A stretch of DNA of 64,000 bases from Sutcliffiella cohnii (GCF_002250055.1 NZ_CP018866.1:1356501-1420500); one strand, 5' to 3'; shown: positions 44,085 to 53,641, counted from the first letter of the stretch. Notes: generated by a model not told the origin, from the letters alone. Made by a program: numbers and translations.

Positions 44085-44633
44085 ATGCGTAAGGGTGAGG
44101 TGGAAGAAGTAGCCTTAAAAGTGGGCGGTTTTTCTCAAACGAAGAAGCTAGTAATCGGTGCGCTATTAGGAGCAATAGCTTTTATGCTACAATCTGCAGG
44201 AATTTTCGCTGGGATAGGTTATCTATTCAGCATGATGAGTACGGCTCCACTAGTAATTGCGAGTTTACTATCATTAAAAATTGGGACCATGACTTATTTC
44301 GTTACTATTTTTCTATTAGCGATGTTTCAACCAAGTGAACTATGGGTGTTTCCATTTACGACAGGTTTATTAGGATTAGCTCTAGGAGTGGGTCTCAAGT
44401 ACTTAAGAAGGAGCATATTCATTATTCCATTTGCTGCTATATGTTTGTCTCTAGGAATCATTATCTTACTATATGGATTTAAATTTCCGATATTGGGACC
44501 TTCCGTAACAACAAACTTTAGTGGTGTCGTTATTTTAGCAATTTTGGTATTTTCCTTGTTGTATAGTTGGTTATGGCAGTTCGTAAGTCTCTTTATTATA
44601 AAACTTCTAAAAAGAATTCTTCCTCGACCATAA
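44085..44633 (+). CDS. Small polytopic membrane protein (ECF S-component-like?)
   Basis: A 182-residue protein with five to six hydrophobic segments. After a charged N-terminus it reads TKKLVIGALLGAIAFMLQSAGIF and later GTMTYFVTIFLLAMFQPSELW, PFTTGLLGLALGVGLKYL. The size and KxLVxxALLxAI opening recall substrate-binding S components of ECF transporters, but no S-component signature is definitive. GGGGGTG site before the ATG. Isolated gene with no ATPase partner nearby; the ECF operon lies 10 kb away. Confidence 0.55.
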   Translation: MRKGEVEEVALKVGGFSQTKKLVIGALLGAIAFMLQSAGIFAGIGYLFSMMSTAPLVIASLLSLKIGTMTYFVTIFLLAMFQPSELWVFPFTTGLLGLALGVGLKYLRRSIFIIPFAAICLSLGIIILLYGFKFPILGPSVTTNFSGVVILAILVFSLLYSWLWQFVSLFIIKLLKRILPRP

Positions 44634-44760
44634 TAAGAAGATCAAGAGGGGCACGTTAGTCCTAGTAGGGACATTCTTCAATATTAGAGAAATTCTTGAA
44701 AGTTAGCGCCGAAACCGTTATTCTAAAAGGAAAGAAGAGTATGAAGTGAGGATTATTTGA

Positions 44761-46191
44761 ATGCAAATAAATAGAAATGATATCTGCCCATGCGGCAGTG
44801 GGAGAAAATATAAAAAGTGTTGTATGCAAAAAGACAATATTATAGATTTACATAGCTTAAAAGAGAAACGTTTTTATGAAGAGAAGCATGTGTTAACTAC
44901 TAAAGTAATCCGTTTTTTATATGAGAACTTAAGCAGACAAGATGTAGAGGATTATGAAAGAGTTTTTGAGGAGAGAACAAATAACAAGATAGAACGTCAG
45001 CGTAGAGACACGTTGTTTCCCTTTTTTCTAGTATTTATCCAAGTATACAATAACGGCCTTCGTGGTATGGAGTGGTTTTACAAAGAGCAAGCTAACGGTT
45101 TAGTCCGAGAGCAGAAAGAGCTTGCTAAAGTGTGGACAGATCTAAACTTCCAGCTAATTCAGGTGATAGAAGTAAACGACAATTATTATACGATGTGGGA
45201 CGTAATGACAAATGAAAAGTATATCGTTCCAATTGTAGAAACGAATGTTCCAAATAATTTAACTATAGGCTATGGAACAATTGCACTATTGGAAGAGTTT
45301 AATGGAAAACATTATTTTAACGGGGTAAGAGTATTCACTGATTATAAATATGTTCTACGGGTAAAAGCAAAAGTGAAAAAAATAATGAAAGAAGAAAATC
45401 TTTCGTATGGAGAGGTAATGAGGAAATATACTCTAGAGTTAATGACCTTACTAGTAAATAATGAGAAGCCTTTCGAATATAAAAAAGAGGATATACCTTT
45501 ATTAAGAGAGTTACACTTAGAACATCTACCGTTTTACACAGCGGATTTCGTCGATTTCTATAAAGAAAAAACAAAAGGAAAGAAAGGAAACACAGTTCGT
45601 AAATACTTTACGAGCTTATGTGATTTGAATCTAGTTTTAAAGGAAAACGGGTTCGTAGATTTACGAGATCTTGATATGGAAGACTGGAACAAAGTATTAA
45701 CACTAGACTATTTCAACATGTTTGAGACAATGACGAAGAAACAAATAACCGACATGATCAGTACGTTAAAATTATTCTTTCAATGGTTAAAGCAAAAAGG
45801 GAAAAGTACAGATGCAATGGAAAATACAGCAGCGTTCCTTACAGAAGAGGAAAATCAGTTGATAAAAGCTGTCGAATTACCTTATGTTTATGACCCTAGT
45901 ATTGTTTTTCGAAAAATGCTAAGTGGAAAAATATCTGATGGCGGCAAAACGGTAGAAGGTTTGTTTCAAATAATCAGGAAAAATAAACAGAGCTTTCGTG
46001 TGCAATTGTTGAAATCAAATAACAGAGATTTACCCGGAAAGGAATTTACTGTCGCATGTGGTGAACACATGATGAGGTCCATAGAGGTTGGAATTATTTT
46101 TTCAGGGGCAATAAGTAAAGGAAACATAAACATGTGGGAAATGTTGAAGATTGAATTTGCATACCCTCGTAGTGTCGAAGCTTTTTTATAG
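44761..46191 (+). CDS. SEC-C motif protein of unknown function
   Basis: A 476-residue protein. Residues 1-25 are a SEC-C zinc motif (ICPCGSGRKYKKCC), as on SecA and many stand-alone proteins. The remaining ~450 residues are mixed helical/charged with no domain I recognise (SYGEVMRKYTLELMTLL, KKQITDMISTLKLFFQWLKQKGK). GTGAGGA site before the ATG. The 240-340 region resembles the SAM-like helical part of site-specific recombinases in rhythm only; this is not a call. Ends near a bidirectional terminator. Confidence 0.65.
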   Translation: MQINRNDICPCGSGRKYKKCCMQKDNIIDLHSLKEKRFYEEKHVLTTKVIRFLYENLSRQDVEDYERVFEERTNNKIERQRRDTLFPFFLVFIQVYNNGLRGMEWFYKEQANGLVREQKELAKVWTDLNFQLIQVIEVNDNYYTMWDVMTNEKYIVPIVETNVPNNLTIGYGTIALLEEFNGKHYFNGVRVFTDYKYVLRVKAKVKKIMKEENLSYGEVMRKYTLELMTLLVNNEKPFEYKKEDIPLLRELHLEHLPFYTADFVDFYKEKTKGKKGNTVRKYFTSLCDLNLVLKENGFVDLRDLDMEDWNKVLTLDYFNMFETMTKKQITDMISTLKLFFQWLKQKGKSTDAMENTAAFLTEEENQLIKAVELPYVYDPSIVFRKMLSGKISDGGKTVEGLFQIIRKNKQSFRVQLLKSNNRDLPGKEFTVACGEHMMRSIEVGIIFSGAISKGNINMWEMLKIEFAYPRSVEAFL

Positions 46192-46297
46192 TAGCGACAG
46201 TGTGAATTTTGTATTAATGTAGCTTTTGCTAGCCGTTTAGGGAATTATAAAAGTGGAAAGTTTTGGATAACTACTAACAAGCTTGTCAAAAAACAAG

Positions 46298-46331
46298 AAA
46301 GGCCGATACACTTTAATTTGAATCGGCCTTT
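46298..46331. terminator. Bidirectional terminator
   Basis: AAAGGCCGAT (46298-46307) pairs with ATCGGCCTTT (46322-46331), T-run after it. The stop and last codons of the minus-strand gene lie inside the hairpin. Confidence 0.8.
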
Positions 46332-47227
46332 TTATATTGCTCGTTATAGTTTCTATTCGCTTCGTCTTTAAATTGTTCAAGATTATCTAACCGCAAGTGA
46401 TAATCCGCTTTTTCAAATATACTAACTCCATATTCAAATACTCTAATTGGAGCTGACACATTTTTCACACCGTACACATGAGGCTTATTTAAATGACCAT
46501 AGCTTGTAATAGAACTACCGTATATACCTTCACCGTTATTTTTTTTATATTGTTCTAGATAACTTTCAAAATCAAAACCACTTCGTTCAAAGTATGTGAC
46601 TCCTACTCTATTTAATTCCATATCATAATGTTTTTTTATGATTTCATTTACTTCTTTTGCAATGTGAAAATCTGCCTCTAATTCTTTTTCAATATCTATT
46701 TCTTCACTGATAACTGAATAATTGATCGTGGGATTAATACTCCCATAAGTAACTGAAGTTAAACTAGGTCCTCGTATACCTTCTGGTGAAAAATCAAGAT
46801 ATCCGTTGAACTCATTGTCTTTTCTATATTTATTCATCACTTCAAATATTTCTTGTCGTATCCAAAATGTTTTACTATCAAATGTGTCCCGAATAGAATT
46901 GTTTTGTTGGTCAATCGAAAGTTGGATCATAAAACTTGGGTCTCTTTCGTCGTAAAATACCCCGATGAAATCTCCTTCCTCTACGCCATTAGTACTTCGA
47001 CTAGATTTATAAACATAACCATTAGAAATCACTAAATCGTGAGAGTTCGTTAAATAATCAATAAATTGTTCTTTTATTTCTGGGTATTCTTTTTTTGTGT
47101 TTTTTATAATATTTCCTACCGCACTAATTAATAGTATGAACGTTATAAAAATAAAAAAAGGTTTATATTTCAAATTATCATCACTTCTCTTCTTAGTAAC
47201 TTTTGGATTGGATATGCAGTTCTTCAT
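46313..47227 (-). CDS. Membrane-anchored protein of unknown function, copy 1
   Basis: A 304-residue protein with one hydrophobic segment (FFIFITFILLISAVGNII) acting as an N-terminal anchor, then an extracytoplasmic domain (SNGYVYKSSRSTNGVEEGDF, GYLDFSPEGIRGPSLTSV). No family recognised. An ATG at 47227 gives the length stated; a TTG at 47173, 5 bases after AAGTGATG, is an equally good start and is the one shared with copy 2. Homology to copy 2 (57783-58646) begins at about 47175. It lies convergent to the SEC-C gene. Confidence 0.7.
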   Translation of the reverse strand: MKNCISNPKVTKKRSDDNLKYKPFFIFITFILLISAVGNIIKNTKKEYPEIKEQFIDYLTNSHDLVISNGYVYKSSRSTNGVEEGDFIGVFYDERDPSFMIQLSIDQQNNSIRDTFDSKTFWIRQEIFEVMNKYRKDNEFNGYLDFSPEGIRGPSLTSVTYGSINPTINYSVISEEIDIEKELEADFHIAKEVNEIIKKHYDMELNRVGVTYFERSGFDFESYLEQYKKNNGEGIYGSSITSYGHLNKPHVYGVKNVSAPIRVFEYGVSIFEKADYHLRLDNLEQFKDEANRNYNEQYKKADSN

Positions 47228-47377
47228 ATTTAATTTCTATCACTTGAAGAAAATTCCTTTGTTAAATACATTATAACAAAACAATAGCTTCCTATAGTAG
47301 TAACAAACTCATCCAGTAAGCTATAATTAATAGAAACAAAGGACAAAACGAAACATATTAAAAAATGGGTGATCATG

Positions 47378-48058
47378 ATGTATGAAGGTAAACGCATTTT
47401 AATAATTGAAGATGATCAAGAGATTAGTAGGCTACTCTCTGTAATTTTAGAAAAAGCGAATATGGAACCTGTCGCAGCCTATTCAGGTACAGAAGGTTTG
47501 TTGCAGATACAAAACAATATGTTTGATTTAATTTTATTGGATTTGATGCTACCGGGCAAAAGTGGGGAGGAACTTATAGGAGAGATTAGAGAAATGAGTT
47601 CCGTACCGATTATTGTCATTTCAGCCAAAGTCGATATCGAAAATAAAGTGCAAGTGTTGAAAATGGGTGCAGATGATTATATAACGAAACCGTTTCATCA
47701 AGAAGAAGTGATGGCCCGAGTGGAAGTACAATTACGAAAAGCAAACACACAACCGGAACAGTCAGCGGAAATAGGTTGGCGTGAGCTTAAAATGAATACG
47801 GAAAAACGGTCTGTAAAATTAAAAGAGAAAGAGCTCCAGCTGACGATTGCTGAGTTTGATATTTTAACCTATTTCATGAACAATCCCGAGCGTGCCCTTT
47901 CTAAAAAAGAAATATATGAAAGTATTTGGAAGGGGACTTATTATGGTGATGATAATACGATTAGCGTTCACGTCTCGAACCTCCGTAAGAAAATTTCCGA
48001 AATTACGACGGAAGAATATATAAAGACCATTTGGGGAGTAGGTTTTATGCTTACGTGA
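47378..48058 (+). CDS. OmpR-family response regulator
   Basis: A 226-residue two-component regulator. The receiver domain has IIEDD, the phospho-acceptor Asp in LILLDLMLPG, and ITKPF. The C-terminal winged helix has YGDDNTISVHVSNLRKKI and IKTIWGVGFML. Start: GGGTGA is 5 bases from the ATG at 47378. First gene of a regulator / ABC ATPase / permease / kinase set, like lantibiotic or bacitracin-type resistance modules in Bacillota. Confidence 0.92.
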   Translation: MYEGKRILIIEDDQEISRLLSVILEKANMEPVAAYSGTEGLLQIQNNMFDLILLDLMLPGKSGEELIGEIREMSSVPIIVISAKVDIENKVQVLKMGADDYITKPFHQEEVMARVEVQLRKANTQPEQSAEIGWRELKMNTEKRSVKLKEKELQLTIAEFDILTYFMNNPERALSKKEIYESIWKGTYYGDDNTISVHVSNLRKKISEITTEEYIKTIWGVGFMLT

Positions 48059-48158
48059 CTCTTACCTTTACGATTTCTTTATGATTTGCTTAAAGGATTT
48101 TAAAGACTTCTAAGCTAAACTGGAAATAACAACGAATATAGTTAAGGGAGTCGAAAAG

Positions 48159-49076
48159 ATGAGTACGATCATTCAGACACGTCAATTGACGAAAAAGTAT
48201 AGGGAACAAGAGGTTCTGAAACCGCTTGATTTCTCAGTGGAAAAAGGGGAAATCTGTGCATTAATTGGAAAGAATGGTGCTGGCAAATCGACGTTATTCA
48301 AAGTTCTTGCAGGCCAAATAATGCCGACAAGTGGGGAGGTTCTCCTTTTTGGAAAATCTGGTAAAGAGATAGAGCGAGAGAAAAAAAGAATGGGTTTTAT
48401 GATTGAAACACCTGCGTTTTTCCCGGATTTTACGGCAGTTCAAAATCTAGAATATTTTCGGATTCAACGTGGTGTTGTGGACAAGAAACGTATGTATGAA
48501 GTTCTAGAAATTGTAGGTCTTGCAAAAGAAAAGAAGAAACGATTTAAAGATTATTCCATGGGGATGAAGCAACGATTAGGGATAGCTTTATGTCTCTTAA
48601 GTAACCCCGATTGTTTAGTGCTGGATGAGCCAATCAATGGATTAGATGTGGAGGGGATTATCGAAATCCGGACATTATTGAGGAAGCTCAATCAGGAAAA
48701 ACATATTACGATATTAATTTCTAGTCATATTTTAACGGAATTGAAATTGGTAGCAACTCGGTTTGTATTTATAAAAGATGGTGTAATCTTCGATGATTTA
48801 AGCAAAGACGCTCTAGAAGAGAAGAGTAGGAAACAAATTGTCCTAACGGTTGATAATTCAGTGAAAGTGGCACAACTTTTAGACCGAGCATATGGGGATA
48901 TAGAGTTTAAAGTCCTTCCTAATCACGTCATCTCTATCCAAAATCATATAGAGAGCAGTGGAGAAATTAATCGCCTTTTAGTTGATAATGGTGTGATGGT
49001 GAAGGAGTTTCGCATTGAAGCTCTGAATTTAGAAGAATACTTCTTAGGATTAGTGGAGGAAAGTAACAATGATTAA
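48159..49076 (+). CDS. ABC transporter ATPase (BcrA/lantibiotic-immunity type)
   Basis: A 305-residue ATPase: Walker A GKNGAGKS (37-44), signature YSMGMKQRLGIA, Walker B CLVLDEPINGLD. The ~85-residue C-terminal extension is typical of BcrA/CcmA-type subunits. The set is 100 bases after the response regulator and overlaps the permease by 8 bases. It likely drives export of, or immunity to, a membrane-active peptide, or another drug. Confidence 0.92.
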   Translation: MSTIIQTRQLTKKYREQEVLKPLDFSVEKGEICALIGKNGAGKSTLFKVLAGQIMPTSGEVLLFGKSGKEIEREKKRMGFMIETPAFFPDFTAVQNLEYFRIQRGVVDKKRMYEVLEIVGLAKEKKKRFKDYSMGMKQRLGIALCLLSNPDCLVLDEPINGLDVEGIIEIRTLLRKLNQEKHITILISSHILTELKLVATRFVFIKDGVIFDDLSKDALEEKSRKQIVLTVDNSVKVAQLLDRAYGDIEFKVLPNHVISIQNHIESSGEINRLLVDNGVMVKEFRIEALNLEEYFLGLVEESNND

Positions 49077-49821
49077 TTATATGAAAAGCGAATATTATCG
49101 TCTTCTCCGTAAAAAAGGCGTGCATTTTACAAGTGTCATATGTTTATTGTTGATCGTTGTGGCTGCCACTGTTCTTCAATATTTAGACAAAGTGGACCCT
49201 ACTTTCCCGTATGCTACTAGTAATTATTTTTATTCCAATGTCATTGCCTTAGGTTTAATCATCATCATCATAGGGTTCATTTTTAATTCGGCTCTCACAA
49301 GCAAAGATGATATGTCGTTGATAAAACAAACTGTTTCTTTCGGCATTTCACGGGGTACAATTTTCTGGTCTAAGCTCATCTTAACGTTAAGCTATTTTGT
49401 ACTTATTTGTGTCATTGGTATGTTTTTAATGATTGCCTTAGGGGAGAGCTTACTAATTACGGATAATCATTCAGTCCATAATTTTCTGATAGCGAGTGTA
49501 AATATGGCTCCACTTGTTTTAAGTGGATTTATTTTAACCCATGTGTTAAAAGTGATGAAAGTTCGAGACGTTTATATCTTTATCCTACTATTATTTATAT
49601 ATGGATTCTCTAGTAATCTTGTCCGGATGTTGTTCCGTCCGTTTCAAGGCTTGAGCGATGTCTATAAATATATGCCTAATACGTTATTTAACGATAACCT
49701 TGGAAACTATATAGTGGAAGCAGTCCCATTCAGTTACGAATATTGGGTGATCGGCATCGGAATTTCACTGTTTGTTTTATTCATCGGAGCAAATAGATTC
49801 GCTAAACAAAACATCGATTGA
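49069..49821 (+). CDS. ABC transporter permease
   Basis: A 250-residue ABC-2-type permease with six hydrophobic segments. N-terminal MINYMKSEYYRLLRKKG, then VAATVLQYLD and IGFIFNSALTSKDDMSLIKQ, the cytoplasmic loop of BcrB/LanE-like permeases. It overlaps the ATPase gene by 8 bases and precedes the kinase by 13 bases, so ATPase, permease and kinase form one transcript. Confidence 0.88.
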   Translation: MINYMKSEYYRLLRKKGVHFTSVICLLLIVVAATVLQYLDKVDPTFPYATSNYFYSNVIALGLIIIIIGFIFNSALTSKDDMSLIKQTVSFGISRGTIFWSKLILTLSYFVLICVIGMFLMIALGESLLITDNHSVHNFLIASVNMAPLVLSGFILTHVLKVMKVRDVYIFILLLFIYGFSSNLVRMLFRPFQGLSDVYKYMPNTLFNDNLGNYIVEAVPFSYEYWVIGIGISLFVLFIGANRFAKQNID

Positions 49822-49834
49822 TTAGAAGGGATGA

Positions 49835-50749
49835 ATGAAAGTGAATAGCTGGTTGATTATCATAATCTTAGGTTTCCTGCTGATGGTTTCCGTCTCCAAG
49901 CTTCTACTGTTCCATTGGGATATTAGAAGGATGACAAAACAATTAGAGGAAATCAGTGAAAATTTCGGGACAAATGAATTAGTTCGTACAAATACTCATA
50001 ATAAAAACTTGAGTAGATTTGCGACGAAAATCAACCAGCTCATTCAATTATACAAACAGAACCAACAGTCTGTCGAAAGAAGAGAAATGGAACTAAAGCA
50101 AGAAATCACCAATATCTCCCATGATTTACGAACTCCTTTAACATCGATCAAAGGATTTTCAGAGCTTTTAACAGATCCGTCTATTTCAGAAGGGGAAAAG
50201 AAAGAATTCCTAGAGATTATCCAGAAGAAAATCGATAATCTCACGATGATTGTAGATTTATTTTATGAACTATCACAACTTGATTCCTCTGACAAGAAAT
50301 TGACGATGGAGAAACAGTCTCTAGATCAAATTGTTGTAGAATCAATGCTAATGTTCTATGAAGATTTTGAGAAAGAGCAATTACAGGTACAATTGGTTGA
50401 GGAGAGTGTACCTCCTATTCTTGCTGACAACAAAGCAACCGTTCGGATTGTAACGAACATCATTCAAAATGCTTTAACTTATGCCAAAAGCTATTTAAAA
50501 ATAAGTTTTGTTGAGGAAGAGGAATACATTAGGTTAAGGGCAGTAAATGATGTGGAGAAGATTGATGCTGCGAAACTCCAACAGATTTTTAATCGAACTT
50601 ATAGGCTGGATTCTAGTCGTACGGGTACACATCTTGGATTGGGGCTTCATATTGTTCAGCAACTTGTTAATAAACAGGGTGGAAAAGCAGTAGCTAATGT
50701 ACGTGATAATGAATTTATTATGGAAGTGTCGTTTCGGAAGTGGGATTAG
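49835..50749 (+). CDS. Sensor histidine kinase
   Basis: A 304-residue short sensor kinase. One N-terminal membrane helix (WLIIIILGFLLMVSV) and no sizeable extracellular loop. The H-box is ITNISHDLRTPLTSIKGF (His96), followed by the ATPase domain with N-box NIIQNALTYAKSY and G2 GTHLGLGLHIV. The small or absent sensor domain suggests it senses through the co-transcribed ABC transporter, as in Bce-like modules. A broken copy of its last 48 codons lies at 41215-41360. Confidence 0.9.
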   Translation: MKVNSWLIIIILGFLLMVSVSKLLLFHWDIRRMTKQLEEISENFGTNELVRTNTHNKNLSRFATKINQLIQLYKQNQQSVERREMELKQEITNISHDLRTPLTSIKGFSELLTDPSISEGEKKEFLEIIQKKIDNLTMIVDLFYELSQLDSSDKKLTMEKQSLDQIVVESMLMFYEDFEKEQLQVQLVEESVPPILADNKATVRIVTNIIQNALTYAKSYLKISFVEEEEYIRLRAVNDVEKIDAAKLQQIFNRTYRLDSSRTGTHLGLGLHIVQQLVNKQGGKAVANVRDNEFIMEVSFRKWD

Positions 50750-50800
50750 GAGTGAACGAGAGGGTAGGATCATTGTTCACACATTTTTAAAAGCGATGTC

Positions 50801-50838
50801 AAAAAAGTGTGGAACGTTTTCCTGTCCCTTTGTTCACC
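50801..50838 (+). repeat. Degenerate copy of the dispersed short repeat
   Basis: AAAAAAGTGTGGAACGTTTT then CCTGTCCCTTTGTTCACC keeps the spacing of the other copies (TGTGGAC...CCTGTCCCTCTGTCCCAC) with several substitutions. It again lies just after a gene end. Confidence 0.5.
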
Positions 50839-50861
50839 ATTCATCCGTTAGCAAATTATGG

Positions 50862-50890
50862 TTGTTTAATAATTTGTTTAAATCTATAAT
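50862..50890 (+). promoter_or_regulatory. SigA promoter of the cobalamin operon
   Basis: TTGTTT (50862-50867), 17-base spacer, TATAAT (50885-50890), about 37 bases before the riboswitch. Confidence 0.7.
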
Positions 50891-50926
50891 AGGTTTGTAG
50901 TACAAAAATTGAATAGAAACTTTTAT

Positions 50927-51118
50927 GGTGCTTTTTTAGAAAGCTTAATTGGGAAGTTCGGTTAAAATCCGACGCGGTCCCGCCACTGTAACGCGGAGCA
51001 ACTTATCGTATCCACTGATTTTTATGAAAATTGGGAAGGGGATAAGCTTGTGGTGAAGCGAAGCCAGGAGACCAGCCATTCAAGTACTCTAGTAATCTCA
51101 CGAGGATGGGAAGGAGAA
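50927..51118 (+). promoter_or_regulatory. Cobalamin (B12) riboswitch
   Basis: Consensus elements are present: GGGAAGTTCGGTTAAAATCC, then GACGCGGTCCCGCCACTGTAA, the GGGAAGGGGATAAGC arm, and GAAGCCAGGAGACC followed by the TCACGAGGATGGGAAGGAG closing region. It precedes an intrinsic terminator and the DUF4430/ECF operon, so the operon should be shut off when cobalamin is plentiful. Confidence 0.95.
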
Positions 51119-51172
51119 GATATGATCTTGTATGACTATTTACATATGACACAGATGTGTCTTATTTGTGTA

Positions 51173-51214
51173 AAACATCTTCCCTTCAACAAAAAGAAGG
51201 GAAGGTGTTTTTTT
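51173..51214 (+). terminator. Riboswitch expression-platform terminator
   Basis: AACATCTTCCCTTC (51174-51187) pairs with GAAGGGAAGGTGTT (51196-51209), then a T-run. GGGAAGGAGAAGA (51109-51120) upstream could pair with the 5' arm as antiterminator. Confidence 0.85.
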
Positions 51215-51331
51215 ATTGTTTAAAAAGCTGAATACCAACTAGATCCCACTACATAGTAATTCGTCACATCAATAATTATCACCACACCAACGTCAGGAGA
51301 AGAAAAAATCTTTAAATAGGGAGAGAGAAGC

Positions 51332-53581
51332 TTGTTACATTCATTTTTCAAAAAAAGTATAGCAACGATACTTAGCATTCTACTAATCTTTTCGTTATTT
51401 CATCCTATTGCTGCAACCGCTAGTGAAAAGGACACCATTAACATTTCCGTTCGAATTGAGAGTTGGGACAAAACAGTAGCGCCTTTAACTACTATTGAAC
51501 TGGCCCCTTACGATATAACAAGAACGGTCGGAAACAATAAAGTTGGTAATTGGCATCTTACGAATGACCAACCTTTAGCCATTCATGCCATCATTAAAGC
51601 GCTTGAACTACAAGGTCTAGACGTAACCAAAAAATCTGTTATTGACGTTGGCTATCAAGGTAACTATATCGCTGGTGTGAATAATGTATATGAATTTGAT
51701 TACGGTTTTACATCAGGCTGGATGTATAAAGTAAATGGTGTTTCTCCTTCTGTTGGAGTAGGAACTTACGAACTATCTAACAACGATATCGTAGAGTTAT
51801 ATTATATCGGGGATATGATGAATCATCATTTCGGAAAAATTGCTGCTTCTGCTACGGAAGTAAAAGAAGGGGATGAAGTTACTTTTACGGTGACAGGAGA
51901 GCCAGCTAACTGGGGAACTCCACCACCTGATGAAGCGATAGCAGATGCAACCATTTTAATTAATGGAGAAAAAAGTGAATTTAAGACAGATCAAAATGGA
52001 AGGGCTTCCATTCCGTTAACGAATGTAGGTACGTATTGGGTTACAGCAGAAAAGTTTGGAGCAAATTCCTATAATATGATTCGCCCGACGCCTATTAAAG
52101 TAGTCGTAACAGAAAAACTACCTTTGGTCCAAGCAATTGATCCAGTGGAATCAGTGGAAGTACCGTTTGGGACGAGTAAGGAAGATGCACTCCTTCATTT
52201 AACACCAACTACGAATCTAACAGATAGTAAAGGCAATAAGCACGAAGTCCAACTTTCGTGGTCTATTGATGGATTTAACTCAACTCAATCAGGAGAATAT
52301 ACGGCAACCGGGACTTTTTCTTTACCGGCAAACATAGAGCAAGGAAGTGTAGCTTTACTCGTCACAACTGTTGTAAAAGTGGCAGAACAAGCAACACCAC
52401 CAGCCCCACAACGTGAATTGCCAGAAATAAGTACGTGGGCAACGCAAATTTCCAAGTGGATACTAAAAAATACAGACTTTTCACAGCATGACAACTTTAA
52501 TGACTGGGACGCAATTGCTTTAGCGAGAAGTGGGCATTCCGTTCCAGAGCAATATTACGGGACATTAGTTGATTACGTAACAGAAAGAGAAGGGAACTTC
52601 CGTTTAGTTACCGATTACGAAAGAATGGCCATCGCGGTTGCTGCCATTGGAAAAGACCCTACAGATGTAGCTGGGTATAATTTTATTGAAAAAATATATA
52701 ATCACGAGCGACTGACGAACCAAGGTACGAACGGTGTAACATATGCCTTGATTGCGCTAGATACATTCTCATATGAAATACCAGAGGACGCGCTTTGGAA
52801 TCGTGATAGTTTAGTAGATTGGTTGTTGGACCAACAAAATGATGACGGAGGATTTCCTCTTGCAAAAGGATCTATAAGTGATGTAGATGTCACAGCAATG
52901 ACCTTACAAGCATTATCTAACTATCAAACAGATGAAAGAGTACAAACGGCAACAGAACGTGCAGTCGCATGGCTGGCAGAAACGCAATTATCAAATGGTG
53001 GCTATAAGCTTTGGGGAGTAGAAAATAGTGAGAGTGTCTCTCAAGTTATTATTGCTCTTTCTAGTCTGAAAATTGAAGTAGAAGATGGGCAGTTCATTAA
53101 ACCAGAAGGAGATTTATTATCAGCACTTTACGCATATGCGAACGAAGATGGTGGAATGGCTCACACTTTAGGAGATGAAAGTAACTATATGGCTTCCCAT
53201 CAAGCACTTATGGCTTTGGCGGCCTATGAGAGAAATAAAAATGGGAAGGCCTCACTTTATAACATGCAAGACGTTCATGAGGAAGAAGAAGTCGAATCAA
53301 ACCCGAGAGATGACAAAGAAGAGGAGAAACCAGGTAAAGAACAACCAAAACCAGAACAACAGCCTGAAGGAAAACAGCAAGAGGAAGCTCCAAAAAATAA
53401 CGCCAATAACGAAAATAAAGAAGAAGGAAAGAAAGAATCGAACAAAGCTGGAAGCAATACAGGTGATGTGAAAAATAAACTTCCAAAAACAGCTACATCC
53501 ATTTACCAGTTCTTACTTCTTGGTTTTGCCTTACTCCTTATCGGTACATTCCTATATCGATTACAAGCAAGAAAAGGGTAA
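51332..53581 (+). CDS. Wall-anchored DUF4430 / alpha-alpha-barrel protein, predicted B12 binder
   Basis: A 749-residue surface protein. Signal peptide 1-29. A DUF4430 domain (about 75-160; GVNNVYEFDYGFTSGWMYKVNG) like the beta domain of transcobalamin. Two Ig-like segments (about 170-350). An alpha/alpha-toroid region like prenyltransferases/terpenoid cyclases and the transcobalamin alpha domain (about 365-635; WLLDQQNDDGGFPLAKGS, LSNGGYKLWG). A charged linker (645-710). Sortase signal LPKTA (717-721) with a membrane helix and basic tail. TTG start after GGGAGAG. Behind a cobalamin riboswitch and before ECF genes, it probably captures cobalamin at the wall. Binding is inferred, not shown. Confidence 0.85.
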   Translation: MLHSFFKKSIATILSILLIFSLFHPIAATASEKDTINISVRIESWDKTVAPLTTIELAPYDITRTVGNNKVGNWHLTNDQPLAIHAIIKALELQGLDVTKKSVIDVGYQGNYIAGVNNVYEFDYGFTSGWMYKVNGVSPSVGVGTYELSNNDIVELYYIGDMMNHHFGKIAASATEVKEGDEVTFTVTGEPANWGTPPPDEAIADATILINGEKSEFKTDQNGRASIPLTNVGTYWVTAEKFGANSYNMIRPTPIKVVVTEKLPLVQAIDPVESVEVPFGTSKEDALLHLTPTTNLTDSKGNKHEVQLSWSIDGFNSTQSGEYTATGTFSLPANIEQGSVALLVTTVVKVAEQATPPAPQRELPEISTWATQISKWILKNTDFSQHDNFNDWDAIALARSGHSVPEQYYGTLVDYVTEREGNFRLVTDYERMAIAVAAIGKDPTDVAGYNFIEKIYNHERLTNQGTNGVTYALIALDTFSYEIPEDALWNRDSLVDWLLDQQNDDGGFPLAKGSISDVDVTAMTLQALSNYQTDERVQTATERAVAWLAETQLSNGGYKLWGVENSESVSQVIIALSSLKIEVEDGQFIKPEGDLLSALYAYANEDGGMAHTLGDESNYMASHQALMALAAYERNKNGKASLYNMQDVHEEEEVESNPRDDKEEEKPGKEQPKPEQQPEGKQQEEAPKNNANNENKEEGKKESNKAGSNTGDVKNKLPKTATSIYQFLLLGFALLLIGTFLYRLQARKG

Positions 53582-53641
53582 ACATTACAAAGAAAGGGAG
53601 GAGACTTCTCCTTTCTTTCCTTAATTTTTAGGAGGGTTGTC

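Noticed and set aside
53175..53471. Lys/Asn-rich 98-codon plus-strand frame in the wall-protein linker
   Set aside because: Out-of-frame reading of the low-complexity linker of the wall-anchored protein.
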